A stretch of DNA of 31,092 nt from Tychonema litorale BBK16 (GCF_021648855.1 NZ_JAKJHX010000019.1:1-31092), one strand, 5' to 3'; numbered from the stretch's first letter, positions 16,639 through 24,826 are shown. The notes: generated by a model not told the origin, from the sequence alone. Numbers and translations are program-made.

Positions 16639-17220
16639 TTATCTGATCGGCTTAATTTCGGCTATTGGCCGATCGTCTTGCAAGAGTACCAAGATATTAC
16701 CATCTTGGATGAGTTTAAGAAAGCTCGACAGATCCGTCTGAATTTCATCAATATTAATGTCGATCGCAGTTGCGCTGGAAATAACTGACTCAGCATGGGA
16801 AGATAAAGGAGGGGATTCATTAGCAACTATTTCTCGTAGCAAATGCGTACATAAATCCCGATTTTGAGAATGGGTAGAATGTAACATCTGGCTATATAAA
16901 CTCCGGGCTAAATCCTGATTGAGAATTCCATAAAGTAGAATCATTGTCCATTCTTTAGCATTCACAATCATCCTGTCTATGCTATCAATAAACGCTTGCA
17001 ACTGGTCTTTTAGCTCAAAAGACTCCAGAAAATGAATGAGACCATACATGACTTCATGTTGTTCGCATTTGTCATCGAAAACTAGATAAAGTGCTGGCAA
17101 ATATTCGCTGTTAGGATGTAGGGCAAGTTCGGCTAAAGTGAAGTCAAAACTCATTACTTCCTCATCAGATCGCATGAATTTATTAGCATTTAATGTTTCT
17201 ATTAATTGAGTAACGTTCAT
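16639..17220 (-). CDS. Imm30-like immunity protein with C-terminal Phd-like tail
   Basis: A 193-residue protein. Residues about 20-135 resemble the Imm30 immunity family (EVMYGLIHFLESF, then AKEWTMILLYGILN, which matches the usual 'EW...L..RILN' core). Such proteins bind and neutralise nuclease toxins of polymorphic toxin systems. After a Ser/Pro-rich linker (about 136-152), residues 157-193 (DEIQTDLSSFLKLIQDGNILVLLQDDRPIAEIKPI) read like the prevent-host-death (Phd/YefM) antitoxin core, without an obvious DNA-binding half. The start ATG overlaps the toxin stop in an ATGA, with GGGAG upstream, so expression is coupled to the toxin. Assignments are by motif resemblance. Confidence 0.65.
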   Translation of the reverse strand: MNVTQLIETLNANKFMRSDEEVMSFDFTLAELALHPNSEYLPALYLVFDDKCEQHEVMYGLIHFLESFELKDQLQAFIDSIDRMIVNAKEWTMILLYGILNQDLARSLYSQMLHSTHSQNRDLCTHLLREIVANESPPLSSHAESVISSATAIDINIDEIQTDLSSFLKLIQDGNILVLLQDDRPIAEIKPIR

Positions 17221-17633
17221 CTTATGTCTCCCACTTTATCAAAAGTACCCAACCATGCCAGCTTGTTTTGTTTGATGACTTGTTGTAAATTCTGCCTAAT
17301 CTGTGGTGTATACAGCCGATCTTGGCAATAAATCGATCGCACATCCCACACCGCAAGAGCTAGAGATTGCCGGGGCGATAGACTAAAGTCTGGTCTTTGT
17401 CCATAGGATTGTGTACGCCGATGACGACCACCCCTTCCTGGATACGGCTGTTCCATCAAGATAGCAATACCCTTGTTTCTAGTGTAACCAGAGATTCCTA
17501 TTTGTTTCATATAAGCATCGGATGGAATATGGTGGGGTGTAAGGTTGTCTCCTGTGCGGCGGATTTTGTTCAAGTCGCCAAACTGTCCGACTGTACTTTC
17601 ACCTGGAAGTAATATAGGTATGTTATTTGCCAC
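17217..17633 (-). CDS. Free-standing polymorphic-toxin nuclease domain (HNH-like)
   Basis: A 138-residue protein that matches the C-terminal cassette of polymorphic toxins. A short PT-VG-like lead (ESTVGQFGDL) is followed by GDNLTPHHIPSDAYM with His34-His35, then NKGIAILM, RGGRHRRTQSYG (His71) and the C-terminal helix LAVWDVRSIYCQDRLYTPQIR. This resembles the HNH/SHH toxin class that cleaves DNA. There is no secretion domain, signal peptide or delivery repeat, so it is an orphan cassette or an intracellular module. The start is GTG at 17633 without an evident ribosome binding site. The frame stays open to a stop near 17655. The downstream immunity gene overlaps by four bases. Confidence 0.65.
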   Translation of the reverse strand: MANNIPILLPGESTVGQFGDLNKIRRTGDNLTPHHIPSDAYMKQIGISGYTRNKGIAILMEQPYPGRGGRHRRTQSYGQRPDFSLSPRQSLALAVWDVRSIYCQDRLYTPQIRQNLQQVIKQNKLAWLGTFDKVGDIR

Positions 17634-17706
17634 TTTTGTGTTTGAGGATGCCTTTTATTTTATACTGCAAAAGGGTTAGCTATTTTAATTAAATCATGGA
17701 AGATTA

Positions 17707-17762
17707 CTTTTGGACATGAAATGCGATCGCACTTTTGGACATTAAGGGCGATCGCACTTTTG
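17707..17762. repeat. 25-bp tandem repeat containing HIP1
   Basis: Two 25-bp units (17707-17731 and 17732-17756) of cttttggacatgaaa or cttttggacattaag followed by a gcgatcgca end, plus six bases of a third. The piece gacattaagggcgatcg also occurs near 16456. Located between the toxin gene and the small membrane protein. Confidence 0.85.
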
Positions 17763-17780
17763 CAAACAAACCATCAGAGA

Positions 17781-18035
17781 TTACTCATCATCATCTGCTT
17801 TACTACCTAAAAGTCCGAAAATTGCACCGATACCCATATTCCAAGTATCCTTGGAAGTCTCAAAAATGCTAGCTTGTTGGGGAGATAGCTGATCTTCGGT
17901 ACTAAGAGATAAAGAAACGACTCCAGAAAGTAAGGTAATACAGACAACTGTTCCGAAGATGTACTCGAAAGGAGAGGGAGATTGAGGAGGAGTGTTTTTA
18001 GGAGTCATTTTAGGAGATTTGGATTGAGCTTTCAT
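17781..18035 (-). CDS. Small membrane protein of unknown function
   Basis: An 84-residue protein with a basic, Pro/Ser-rich N-terminus (about 1-22), one clear membrane helix (24-44, YIFGTVVCITLLSGVVSLSL), an acidic middle (STEDQLSPQQASIFETSKDTW) and a short Gly-rich hydrophobic segment (67-77, MGIGAIFGLLG) before an acidic DDDE tail. Similar small proteins with 'WxxGxGAIxGLxG' are familiar in cyanobacteria but have no assigned role. The ATG at 18035 is preceded by AAAGGTAG. It is transcribed away from the HTH-ATPase gene, with 159 bp between the starts. It could be a membrane effector of that cassette or an unrelated protein. Confidence 0.65.
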   Translation of the reverse strand: MKAQSKSPKMTPKNTPPQSPSPFEYIFGTVVCITLLSGVVSLSLSTEDQLSPQQASIFETSKDTWNMGIGAIFGLLGSKADDDE

Positions 18036-18164
18036 AATTGCTACCTTTTGATTGGTGATGTCTTAATCATAAATGGCAAAACCTTGAAGTTCAAGCTGTG
18101 TATGGGTTTCAAATACTATGAGTTTGATATGCGTTTAAGATGCGTTTGGTTGGCGATCGCCCGC

Positions 18165-18170
18165 TATAAT
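18165..18170 (+). promoter_or_regulatory. Likely -10 box of the HTH-ATPase gene
   Basis: A consensus TATAAT, 25 bases before the ATG at 18195. No good -35 at 17 bases, but two near-direct repeats 'atgcgttt' (about 18129-18148) lie just upstream and might bind a regulator, possibly the gene's own helix-turn-helix product. Confidence 0.5.
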
Positions 18171-18194
18171 ACTTAAAAGGTTTGTAATTTAGGT

Positions 18195-19298
18195 ATGCCA
18201 CAACCAACCATCACAGCATCCCAGGCAGGAATCGAAAAAGCAAAAATAGCTCTCATAGGTAAAGGCTGGAGTCGCCAAGACTTAGCTAATCGTGTTGTGC
18301 TGGGAGAAGACAAAAATATACAGAAAGGCATCGGTGTTGGAAGAGTTCATGATTTTTTAACCCAGAAGGGTATCAAGCCACAGTATTTTGTGGCAATTTG
18401 TAAGGCTTTAGGATTGGATTGGCAAGATATTACAAATCCCGACACAACTACGCGGGGATCAGAAACCGGGTTTTTATACGAAAATACTTCGTTGCAGTCC
18501 ACAGATTCGGTGAAAAACCCGGTTTCTTTAGTCGAATTCGATAATTCCGATCACAATAATCCTTTTATTCCCCAGCATGGCAAGATAGACGATCCGCGAT
18601 TTTTCTTTGGTAGAGAACGAGAGATGCGACGGGTTTTCGAGACGCTGAATAGTGGTAGTAGTGTCGCAATTATAGGCGAAAGGGCGATCGGCAAAAGTTC
18701 TCTGCTACACGCCATTTACCGAGAAGCACCAAATCAACTCCGTTATCCGCGCAAACCCATTTACATAGATTTGCAAATTGTTTGCGATGAAAATGACTTT
18801 TACGGTACTTTATGTCACAAAGCCGGTATCGAAAAAGCAAAGGGTTCTGATCTGTCACGGGCTTTAGAGTCGAACCCATTGCTGTTGCTTTTAGATGAAG
18901 TCGAAAATATGAAATGGGATGGATTTACTAATCCAACACGCAGCCTATTGCGGGGTTTGACTGAGGGATTTAATCCACCTTTGCGTCTAGTCGTCGCCGC
19001 CGAAACCTCTCTTGATATCCTATTTCCTGGAAAGAATATGACATCTCCTTTCAAAGGACATGAGGAAACTCTCAAGCAATGGGACGATCAAATTAGCCGC
19101 AAATTTATTATTAGTCGCCTCCAGGCTGACTGGTTAACACCTGTTGACAAACCCGTGAATTTTACTGAAGCAGAAATTGCGGAGTTAATTGCAGAAAGTG
19201 GCGGCTATCCTCAGAAATTGATGCAATTGTGCTATCAAACTTATGCTCGTTATATTAACGATGCTAACTCCGGCTTAAATACTCCGTCAATCTCTTAG
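18195..19298 (+). CDS. HTH-AAA/STAND-type ATPase
   Basis: A 367-residue cytoplasmic protein. Residues 10-82 look like an XRE-type helix-turn-helix domain (GWSRQDLANRVVLGED, GVGRVHDFLTQKGIKPQYFVAICKALGLDWQDI). After a linker, an AAA/STAND ATPase begins at FFGREREMRRVFETLNSG (about 137), with Walker A GERAIGKSS (Lys167) and Walker B LLLLLDE (Asp234-Glu235), a sensor-like RLVVAAETS, and the C-terminal helix ELIAESGGYPQKLMQLCYQTY. Such proteins are predicted signal-sensing switches. It is followed after 96 bp by a second ATPase on the same strand, and a TATAAT lies upstream. A role as regulator or sensor of that locus is inference. No known complete system was recognised. Confidence 0.8.
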   Translation: MPQPTITASQAGIEKAKIALIGKGWSRQDLANRVVLGEDKNIQKGIGVGRVHDFLTQKGIKPQYFVAICKALGLDWQDITNPDTTTRGSETGFLYENTSLQSTDSVKNPVSLVEFDNSDHNNPFIPQHGKIDDPRFFFGREREMRRVFETLNSGSSVAIIGERAIGKSSLLHAIYREAPNQLRYPRKPIYIDLQIVCDENDFYGTLCHKAGIEKAKGSDLSRALESNPLLLLLDEVENMKWDGFTNPTRSLLRGLTEGFNPPLRLVVAAETSLDILFPGKNMTSPFKGHEETLKQWDDQISRKFIISRLQADWLTPVDKPVNFTEAEIAELIAESGGYPQKLMQLCYQTYARYINDANSGLNTPSIS

Positions 19299-19342
19299 TC
19301 CGCGAAGGCGGACTTTGTTTCTGTAGACGCGGTTTCAACCGC
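19297..19342. repeat. Two small hairpins between the ATPase genes
   Basis: agtccgc/gcggact with loop gaag (19297-19314) overlaps the stop codon of the upstream gene. gcggtt/aaccgc (19329-19342) follows. Together they are a familiar dispersed cyanobacterial repeat. They could attenuate read-through into the next gene. Confidence 0.7.
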
Positions 19343-19394
19343 CGGGTAATCTAAAAAATTCGTTTGCGTAGACTACCGAGTAATCTAAAAACTT

Positions 19395-22073
19395 ATGAAT
19401 CAAAATCATCCCCCTATTCCTCGCTTAGATTTAGCACCCAAACTGAAGCGTCCTCTTTCTTTGTGGAATCCTTTAGACTACCTGCGATTGTTATATTGGG
19501 TGTTTTACTTTCCTCAAGCTTTGCGGTGGTATGAGTCTACCTTTGGGGGTGAATCTAATTTACAAGATGCCAAAACCTGGCGAGAAAAGTGGGAATGGTT
19601 GCGTCAAAATCTCCTCCACCGTCAGTTAATTTTACAAGCCTTGGTATTAATCATTGTTATTCCTATAGGTTTTAATTTACTTTTTGAACAGATAGGCGTT
19701 CCTATCAATTGGCTAGGCGTGGCGTTGGGCGTGGCGTCAGGCCTGGGATTCGGCGTGGCGTTGGGCGTGGCGTTGGGCGTGGCGTTGGGCGTGGCGTGGG
19801 GCCTGGTGTTGAGCGTGGTGTTGAGCATGGCGTTGGGCGTGGGGTTGGGCGTGGCGTCGGGCGTGGGATTCGGCGTGGGGTTGGGCGTGGTGTTGAGCGT
19901 AGCGCTGGGCGTAGCGCTGGGCGTGGCGTCGGGCGTGTTGTTCGGCGTGTTGTTCGGCGTGTTGTTCGGCCTGGTGTTGAGCGTGGTGTCGGCCGTGGCG
20001 TTGGGCGTGGCGTGGGGCGTGGCATTGGGCGTGGCGTCGGGTGTGGCGTTAGCCGTGACGATCGCACGTCCTGAAAATTGGCTTTTTGCTGTACCGTTTA
20101 CTCTACTCAAACGTCAACACCAAAATAAACAATTTCCTCACATTACCCTACTTCCCCTTCCCTACCTGTCTGCTCAAATAGCTAATTGGCTGAGGCGGGA
20201 TTGGGAAACAGGATTGCACAACATTAACCAATTACTACGATTTACCCTTCAGTTTATCCCTGTTATTAAAGCTGTAAATCGCGTGCTAGCCGAGACACCA
20301 AAAGACCAACTGATCTATCGCGTCGCTCAACTATCAGAAGATCCTGATGATTGGGAATTGGTGCGATTTGCTTCAGTTTCTCTCAGCGAAGTAATGAAAT
20401 TAGAAGCAGTAGCAGGTTTTTTTATCATCGCACCTTGGAAACAACAAATTCATGCTCGTTTTCAAACAGAAATTCGCTTGGATACTCCTGCCCGTGCCTC
20501 TGCTGCTGGTTTCTGGCATCTCCACGAACAAGAACCAGACAAAGCTACAGAGGCTTTCGCTATAGTGCGAGATTTGCTTTATGGAGAGGAGATGTTTACC
20601 TTAGCGCAAATTCTCACAGGTTTTCACCAAACAGCAGAACTAGCCGAGATTGCTTCCCTGAAGCTACCACCTTCCCCAAATCCGCCTCGGCTGCGCGAGA
20701 ATACTTGGCAAGCAATTGCTTCTCTACGGCGGGTAATTGCCGACGTTCAACTCGTCCAGAATAGCGTATCTCGTTCTGCCCGTTCCCTTGCTCTCAACCG
20801 AGCATTAGGTGAACTTAAAACTATCCTCAATACTCCAGATCTTCTACCACAAGCAGAACGAAATTTAATTATTGAAACAGCTAAAAAATGGCAAGAATCA
20901 TTACTGCAAGTCACAGGTAAAATCGGAGATATTTCGATTACTCAACCTGTGAGTATTCCCTATGTAATTGGCGATCCAGTCCAAGGCAATCTGTTTGTCG
21001 GCCGCGAAGATATCATCAGACAGCTAGAGGAGTTGTGGGTACAGGGAAATAATCTGCAATCTGTGGCTCTATACGGTCATCGGCGCATGGGGAAAACTTC
21101 GATTTTGTTGAATGCTACCAATTGCCTAGGAGCAAAAGTACAGGTGGCTTATGTCAATTTGCTGCGAGTGGGAGATTGCTCTCAGGGAGTCGGCGAACTG
21201 CTAATATTCATCACCGATGCCATTGCCAAAACGGTCAAGATTGCACCTCCAGCCGATCAAGATTTACTCGATTTACCCTATCTCACTTTTGGACGCTACA
21301 TCGAACAATTAGTAGCAAATATAGAAGGTGGATTGATCGTTGCTTTAGATGAGTTTGAAAAAATTGAAGAATTGATAGACGCTGGGAAAATCAATCCAGA
21401 TTTTATCGGCTTTTTGCGAGGAATACTGCAAATGAGTTCTAAAGTTGCCTTAGCTTTTGCCGGCTTGCACACCTTAGATGAAATGACCGAGGATTATTTC
21501 AATCCTCTTTTTGCTAGCATTATCCCCATCAAAGTCGGTTTCCTGAGTCAAGGTGCTACTCGCCAAGTTTTAGCCAATCCCGATGATGACTTTCTCCTAG
21601 ACTATAAACCAGAAGCACTCGATCGCATTTATGAACTAACTCACGGCCAACCCTACCTCACACAATTGGTAGGATTCCTGTTAGTCCGTCTCTACAACGA
21701 CCAAGTATTTGAAATGGGACGGCCCCGCGATCCCATGTTTACCCTAGAAGATGTAGCAACTGTCATCGATGACCCAGATTTATTCAACAAAGCTCGCTAC
21801 TATTTTACAGGAGTTTGGAATCAAGCAGCGCAAGGTGCATCGGGACAACAGGAGATTTTAAGAGTATTAGCACCTCATTTAGAAGGCATGAATCTCGACA
21901 GTTTGAGTCAAGCAACAGGGATGGATCAAACAAGTTTAGTAGCAGCGCTGAAAACTCTGGAACGGCATGATGTGGTGCGAGAAGTTAGTGGTTGCTATTG
22001 TATTGCTGTGGAATTACTTCGCCGTTGGGTTGAGTTATTTGGAGGGAAATCGCACTCTGCATTTCTCAAATAA
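19395..22073 (+). CDS. Membrane-anchored STAND-like ATPase with Gly-Val-Ala-Leu repeat domain
   Basis: An 892-residue protein. The N-terminus is amphipathic and aromatic (WNPLDYLRLLYWVFYFPQALRWYE), followed by a hydrophobic helix (78-97). Residues 108-221 are about 28 tetrads of the type GVAL, GVAS, GVLF, SVVL, with no charge between Glu98 and Arg225. That can supply five or so closely packed membrane helices with GxxxG spacing. A helical region follows (about 230-530, with HEAT/TPR-like text). Then comes the ATPase: FVGREDIIRQLEELW, Walker A GHRRMGKTS (Lys567), Walker B LIVALDEFEK (Asp652-Glu653), and a winged-helix-like end (LRVLAPHLEGMNLDSLSQATGM). It lies 96 bp after the HTH-ATPase gene. 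The overall plan suggests a nucleotide-switched membrane effector, which is inference. Confidence 0.82.
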   Translation: MNQNHPPIPRLDLAPKLKRPLSLWNPLDYLRLLYWVFYFPQALRWYESTFGGESNLQDAKTWREKWEWLRQNLLHRQLILQALVLIIVIPIGFNLLFEQIGVPINWLGVALGVASGLGFGVALGVALGVALGVAWGLVLSVVLSMALGVGLGVASGVGFGVGLGVVLSVALGVALGVASGVLFGVLFGVLFGLVLSVVSAVALGVAWGVALGVASGVALAVTIARPENWLFAVPFTLLKRQHQNKQFPHITLLPLPYLSAQIANWLRRDWETGLHNINQLLRFTLQFIPVIKAVNRVLAETPKDQLIYRVAQLSEDPDDWELVRFASVSLSEVMKLEAVAGFFIIAPWKQQIHARFQTEIRLDTPARASAAGFWHLHEQEPDKATEAFAIVRDLLYGEEMFTLAQILTGFHQTAELAEIASLKLPPSPNPPRLRENTWQAIASLRRVIADVQLVQNSVSRSARSLALNRALGELKTILNTPDLLPQAERNLIIETAKKWQESLLQVTGKIGDISITQPVSIPYVIGDPVQGNLFVGREDIIRQLEELWVQGNNLQSVALYGHRRMGKTSILLNATNCLGAKVQVAYVNLLRVGDCSQGVGELLIFITDAIAKTVKIAPPADQDLLDLPYLTFGRYIEQLVANIEGGLIVALDEFEKIEELIDAGKINPDFIGFLRGILQMSSKVALAFAGLHTLDEMTEDYFNPLFASIIPIKVGFLSQGATRQVLANPDDDFLLDYKPEALDRIYELTHGQPYLTQLVGFLLVRLYNDQVFEMGRPRDPMFTLEDVATVIDDPDLFNKARYYFTGVWNQAAQGASGQQEILRVLAPHLEGMNLDSLSQATGMDQTSLVAALKTLERHDVVREVSGCYCIAVELLRRWVELFGGKSHSAFLK
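19716..20057. repeat. 12-bp coding tandem repeat (ggcgtggcgttg)
   Basis: About 28 units of a 12-bp repeat, consensus ggc gtg gcg ttg, in frame with the second ATPase and coding for its Gly-Val-Ala-Leu domain. Every unit is a multiple of three, so copy changes keep the frame. Several units are exact neighbours' copies (19757-19795). Base use is G/T-biased compared with the rest of the gene. Confidence 0.93.
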
Positions 22074-22130
22074 TGGCGATCGAACTTCTATTGTGCTACG
22101 ATTAAGTCAGAGCGTCAGTGAGTAAAAAAA

Positions 22131-22502
22131 ATGGCAACAATTACACTTCAAATTCCCGACGAATTGGCTCAACGTCTAGAACCTTTGCAAAATCGATTGC
22201 CAGAATTGCTTTGGCAACTTCTAGATAAAAATTCTACAACTATGGAGCCGGAAATTAACACTCATAGTGGCGATATTCCCGCAGTTTATCAAGAAGTTCT
22301 TGATTTTTTGATAAAGAGTCCAATTCCACAAGAGATTGTTAATTTTAAGGTTTCACAACAAGCTCAGACACGCCTCCAAATTTTGCTTGACAAAAACCGC
22401 GAATCGATCATAAATGAAATGGAAATAGCAGAATTAGATGTTTACGAGCAGCTAGAACATCTGATGATTTTACTAAAAGCAAGAGCCTATTCAGAGATTT
22501 GA
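22131..22502 (+). CDS. Small helical protein, possible partner of the HNH nuclease
   Basis: A 123-residue protein with N-terminus MATITLQIPDELAQRLEPLQNRLPELL, resembling the first strand and helices of antitoxin-like, ribbon-helix-helix-type cyanobacterial proteins. The rest is helical (YQEVLDFLIKSPIPQEIVNFKVSQQAQTRLQILLDKNRES). Many cyanobacteria carry this protein directly before a toxin-like gene. Here the HNH nuclease begins three bases after the stop (TGA-TAA-ATG), so the two are translationally coupled. It starts 58 bp after the STAND-like ATPase, and read-through from that gene is possible. The role as antitoxin is inference. Confidence 0.75.
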   Translation: MATITLQIPDELAQRLEPLQNRLPELLWQLLDKNSTTMEPEINTHSGDIPAVYQEVLDFLIKSPIPQEIVNFKVSQQAQTRLQILLDKNRESIINEMEIAELDVYEQLEHLMILLKARAYSEI

Positions 22503-22505
22503 TAA

Positions 22506-22919
22506 ATGACTTCCACTTCCATTTCTGCCGAACTCCGCAGATTAGTTATTGAAAGAGCTTCAGGACACTGTGAATATTGTCTGATTCATCAAGATGTTTC
22601 AATCTACAGCCATGAAGTAGACCATATCATTGCCTTAAAACATGGAGGTAAAACTCGTACTGAGAATCTCGCTTTTTCTTGTTTATCTTGTAACCGCTAC
22701 AAAGGTTCTGAATTAGCTACTATAGACCCATTTAATGACGAAATTGTCCCTTTATTTAATCCACGTCGTCAGGTATGGGACGAACATTTTGTGCTTAATG
22801 ATGCCAGAATAGCAGGCATCACTCAGATTGGTCAAGCTACTGCAAGATTACTCAAAATCAATGCTCCAAATCGCATACTTGAACGTCAAGTTTTGATTAA
22901 TCAAGGATGGTATCCATAA
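22506..22919 (+). CDS. HNH endonuclease
   Basis: A 137-residue single-domain HNH nuclease. The motif is complete: CxxC (Cys22, Cys25), SHEVDHIIALKHGG with Asp39-His40, the central Asn54 in RTENLAF, and CLSCNRYKG (Cys59, Cys62, Asn63). The first Cys pairs probably bind structural zinc, and the DH/N/N set binds the catalytic metal. The C-terminus (NDARIAGITQIGQATARLLKINAPNRILERQVLI) is typical of the cyanobacterial stand-alone class. It could be a toxin or a defence nuclease in a pair with the gene upstream. Substrate DNA or RNA cannot be told. It has no homing-endonuclease features such as a DNA-binding array. Confidence 0.9.
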   Translation: MTSTSISAELRRLVIERASGHCEYCLIHQDVSIYSHEVDHIIALKHGGKTRTENLAFSCLSCNRYKGSELATIDPFNDEIVPLFNPRRQVWDEHFVLNDARIAGITQIGQATARLLKINAPNRILERQVLINQGWYP

Positions 22920-22958
22920 ACAAGGCTAAGAACAACGCTATTGTATTTTTCCACTCAT

Positions 22959-24728
22959 CTACTTATATCGCCTCGGCGTGTAAACCCAAACATCTCCATA
23001 TTTGCGCGGAATAATCCGAGTCTGACTCGAACCAATAATCACTAAAGTTCTCATATCCGCATCTTCCGGCTGGAATTCACCCAGCGTACAAACACGCACA
23101 GATTGTCCTATTCTGCCGAGGTTTCTTCCTAGGATAACTGGTGTTTCAATCGATCGCACCTGCAACAAAATCTCGATCGCCCTTCCCAATTGCCAAGTAC
23201 GTTGTTTCGAGATCGGATTGTAGAATGCCATGACTAAATCCGCACTCGCAGCCGCAGCAATCCGCCCCTCAATCACCTCCCAAGGCTTCAGAATATCCGA
23301 AAGCGAAATTACACAAAAATCGTGGCCGAGAGGTGCTCCGATCGCAGCAGCGGCCGCCTGCATCGCCGAAATGCCCGGTGCAACCCGAATATCAATGCCA
23401 TCCCACTCCGGTTTCCCGTCAAACTCGATCGCCTCAAACACCGCCGCAGCCATCGCAAAAATCCCCGGATCTCCCGACGAAACCACCGCCACAGACTTTC
23501 CCGATGCTGCTAAATCTAAGGCAAAACGCGCGCGATCGATCTCCTCGCGATTGTCCGAATCGTGCCGTTGTTGCCCTTCCCGCAGAGTTCCAGCCAAATC
23601 GAGATAGAACTTGTAACCCACCCAATCCGTAGCCTCGCGCAGAATTTCCTTAACTTCCGGGGACATCCAAGGCGCACCACCAGGCCCAGTACCCACGATC
23701 GCCAATTTGCCGCGACTAACTCCGATCGCACTCACATCCAGTGGTTCCGGTGCCAAGGCGATCGCACAACTAAGTTGATTGGCGCGATCGTACTCAACTA
23801 ACTGACTATTTTCACCCGCTGCTGTCAGGGCAATTTGTGCCGCCGTTACATCAAAACTGGCATTATATTGTATTAGTTTAGCAGAGTCGAATTCGACAAG
23901 TTCGGGGAGATTGAAAAAACGGACGGGGGCTTGGAAAAAATCTGCGATCGCCTCAAGCGCCGGATTTCCCATCTCATGTTTTAATGCAAAAAATCCGGCA
24001 ATCGAATCTCGTGCTAAACCGGATTTGCCTAAAGCTTGCTGCACGAATAAAATCGCGATTTCTGGCTCAATATTTGATAGTTGTGCAAGGGCGAATGTCG
24101 CAATTTTCGGATGGTAAACCAAACAATCTGGTGTTGCTGCTATGGCTTTTTCGGTGATGCGAATCGTCAATTTTGCCTCAGAGGCGATGGGTAAATTACT
24201 CTCGGAAAGCCAGTTTGCTGCGCCTTCAATGTGTACTTTCGCCCCTGCAAGCAAATTTGAAATAAAAGTTTTGGCATCCTCTGGATTTGCTAAATAATAG
24301 CCTTGGGGAGGACTGAGTAAGGCAGTGCGAAATCGGATATCTCCCGTAGTTGTGATTGCAGGCTCGACACCGAGAGCCTTGGCAATTTCCCTCGCCAAGT
24401 CATTGACTCCGTGCAAACCGCCCAACAATGGTACAACAGCGCTTCCGTCTTCTGCGATGGCTAAAACTGGCGGTTCGGCGCGTTTGTCTGACAGCAGTGG
24501 GGCGAGGGTACGGATCAGAATTCCGGCGGCGCAGATGGCGATGATTGGGGTTTCTGTGGCAAACAATTCCCGCAATGTTTCGCCGAAGTTGATAAAGTTG
24601 ATGTCTACGTCGGTTGTGCGATCGGTCAAACCGTAAATCTGTGAACCTGGGAAGACTGCGGAGATTTTTTGGGCGATCGGCAGGCTGTTTTGACCTAGGA
24701 TCACAATTGCGGGAGAAACTCGATTCAC
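22959..24728 (-). CDS. cobJ: CbiG-CobJ fusion (cobalt-precorrin 5A hydrolase / precorrin-3B C17-methyltransferase)
   Basis: A 589-residue bifunctional cytoplasmic enzyme of cobalamin synthesis. The N-terminal half is CbiG (PPVLAIAEDGSAVVPLLGGLHGVNDLAREI; C-terminal CbiG part about 215-320, VQQALGKSGLARDSIAGFFALK), opening the lactone of cobalt-precorrin-5A. From about residue 345 the S-adenosylmethionine-dependent tetrapyrrole methylase starts (LAIVGTGPGGAPWMSPEV, VVSSGDPGIFAMAA, PGISAMQAAAAAIGAPLGHDFCVISLSD), which contracts the ring at C17. This fusion is common in cyanobacteria. The start is GTG at 24728. The Fur-family gene upstream on the same strand is separated by a hairpin with a U-run, so cotranscription is unlikely. 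Confidence 0.95.
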   Translation of the reverse strand: MNRVSPAIVILGQNSLPIAQKISAVFPGSQIYGLTDRTTDVDINFINFGETLRELFATETPIIAICAAGILIRTLAPLLSDKRAEPPVLAIAEDGSAVVPLLGGLHGVNDLAREIAKALGVEPAITTTGDIRFRTALLSPPQGYYLANPEDAKTFISNLLAGAKVHIEGAANWLSESNLPIASEAKLTIRITEKAIAATPDCLVYHPKIATFALAQLSNIEPEIAILFVQQALGKSGLARDSIAGFFALKHEMGNPALEAIADFFQAPVRFFNLPELVEFDSAKLIQYNASFDVTAAQIALTAAGENSQLVEYDRANQLSCAIALAPEPLDVSAIGVSRGKLAIVGTGPGGAPWMSPEVKEILREATDWVGYKFYLDLAGTLREGQQRHDSDNREEIDRARFALDLAASGKSVAVVSSGDPGIFAMAAAVFEAIEFDGKPEWDGIDIRVAPGISAMQAAAAAIGAPLGHDFCVISLSDILKPWEVIEGRIAAAASADLVMAFYNPISKQRTWQLGRAIEILLQVRSIETPVILGRNLGRIGQSVRVCTLGEFQPEDADMRTLVIIGSSQTRIIPRKYGDVWVYTPRRYK

Positions 24729-24783
24729 GGTTGTCTATATGGCGATGTTTGTACTTATTTTATCTTAATCTGTCAGTTGTCAA

Positions 24784-24826
24784 AAATTAGATACCAGACT
24801 TGTTGAAAAAGTCTAATATCTAATTT
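24784..24826 (-). terminator. Terminator of the Fur-family gene
   Basis: A two-step hairpin: outer arms aaattagata (24784-24793) and tatctaattt (24817-24826), inner arms agactt (24796-24801) and aagtct (24809-24814) with a seven-base loop. On the minus strand the outer arm is followed by a run of T from 24785 downward (about five U in the RNA). It lies 25 bases after the zur stop. Confidence 0.7.

Noticed and set aside
19622..20110. Long minus-strand and alternate-frame reading frames rich in Pro-Thr-Arg or Gly-Arg-Val
   Set aside because: They are mirror or shifted readings of the 12-bp repeat; the plus-strand ATPase frame extends far beyond the repeat with recognisable domains.
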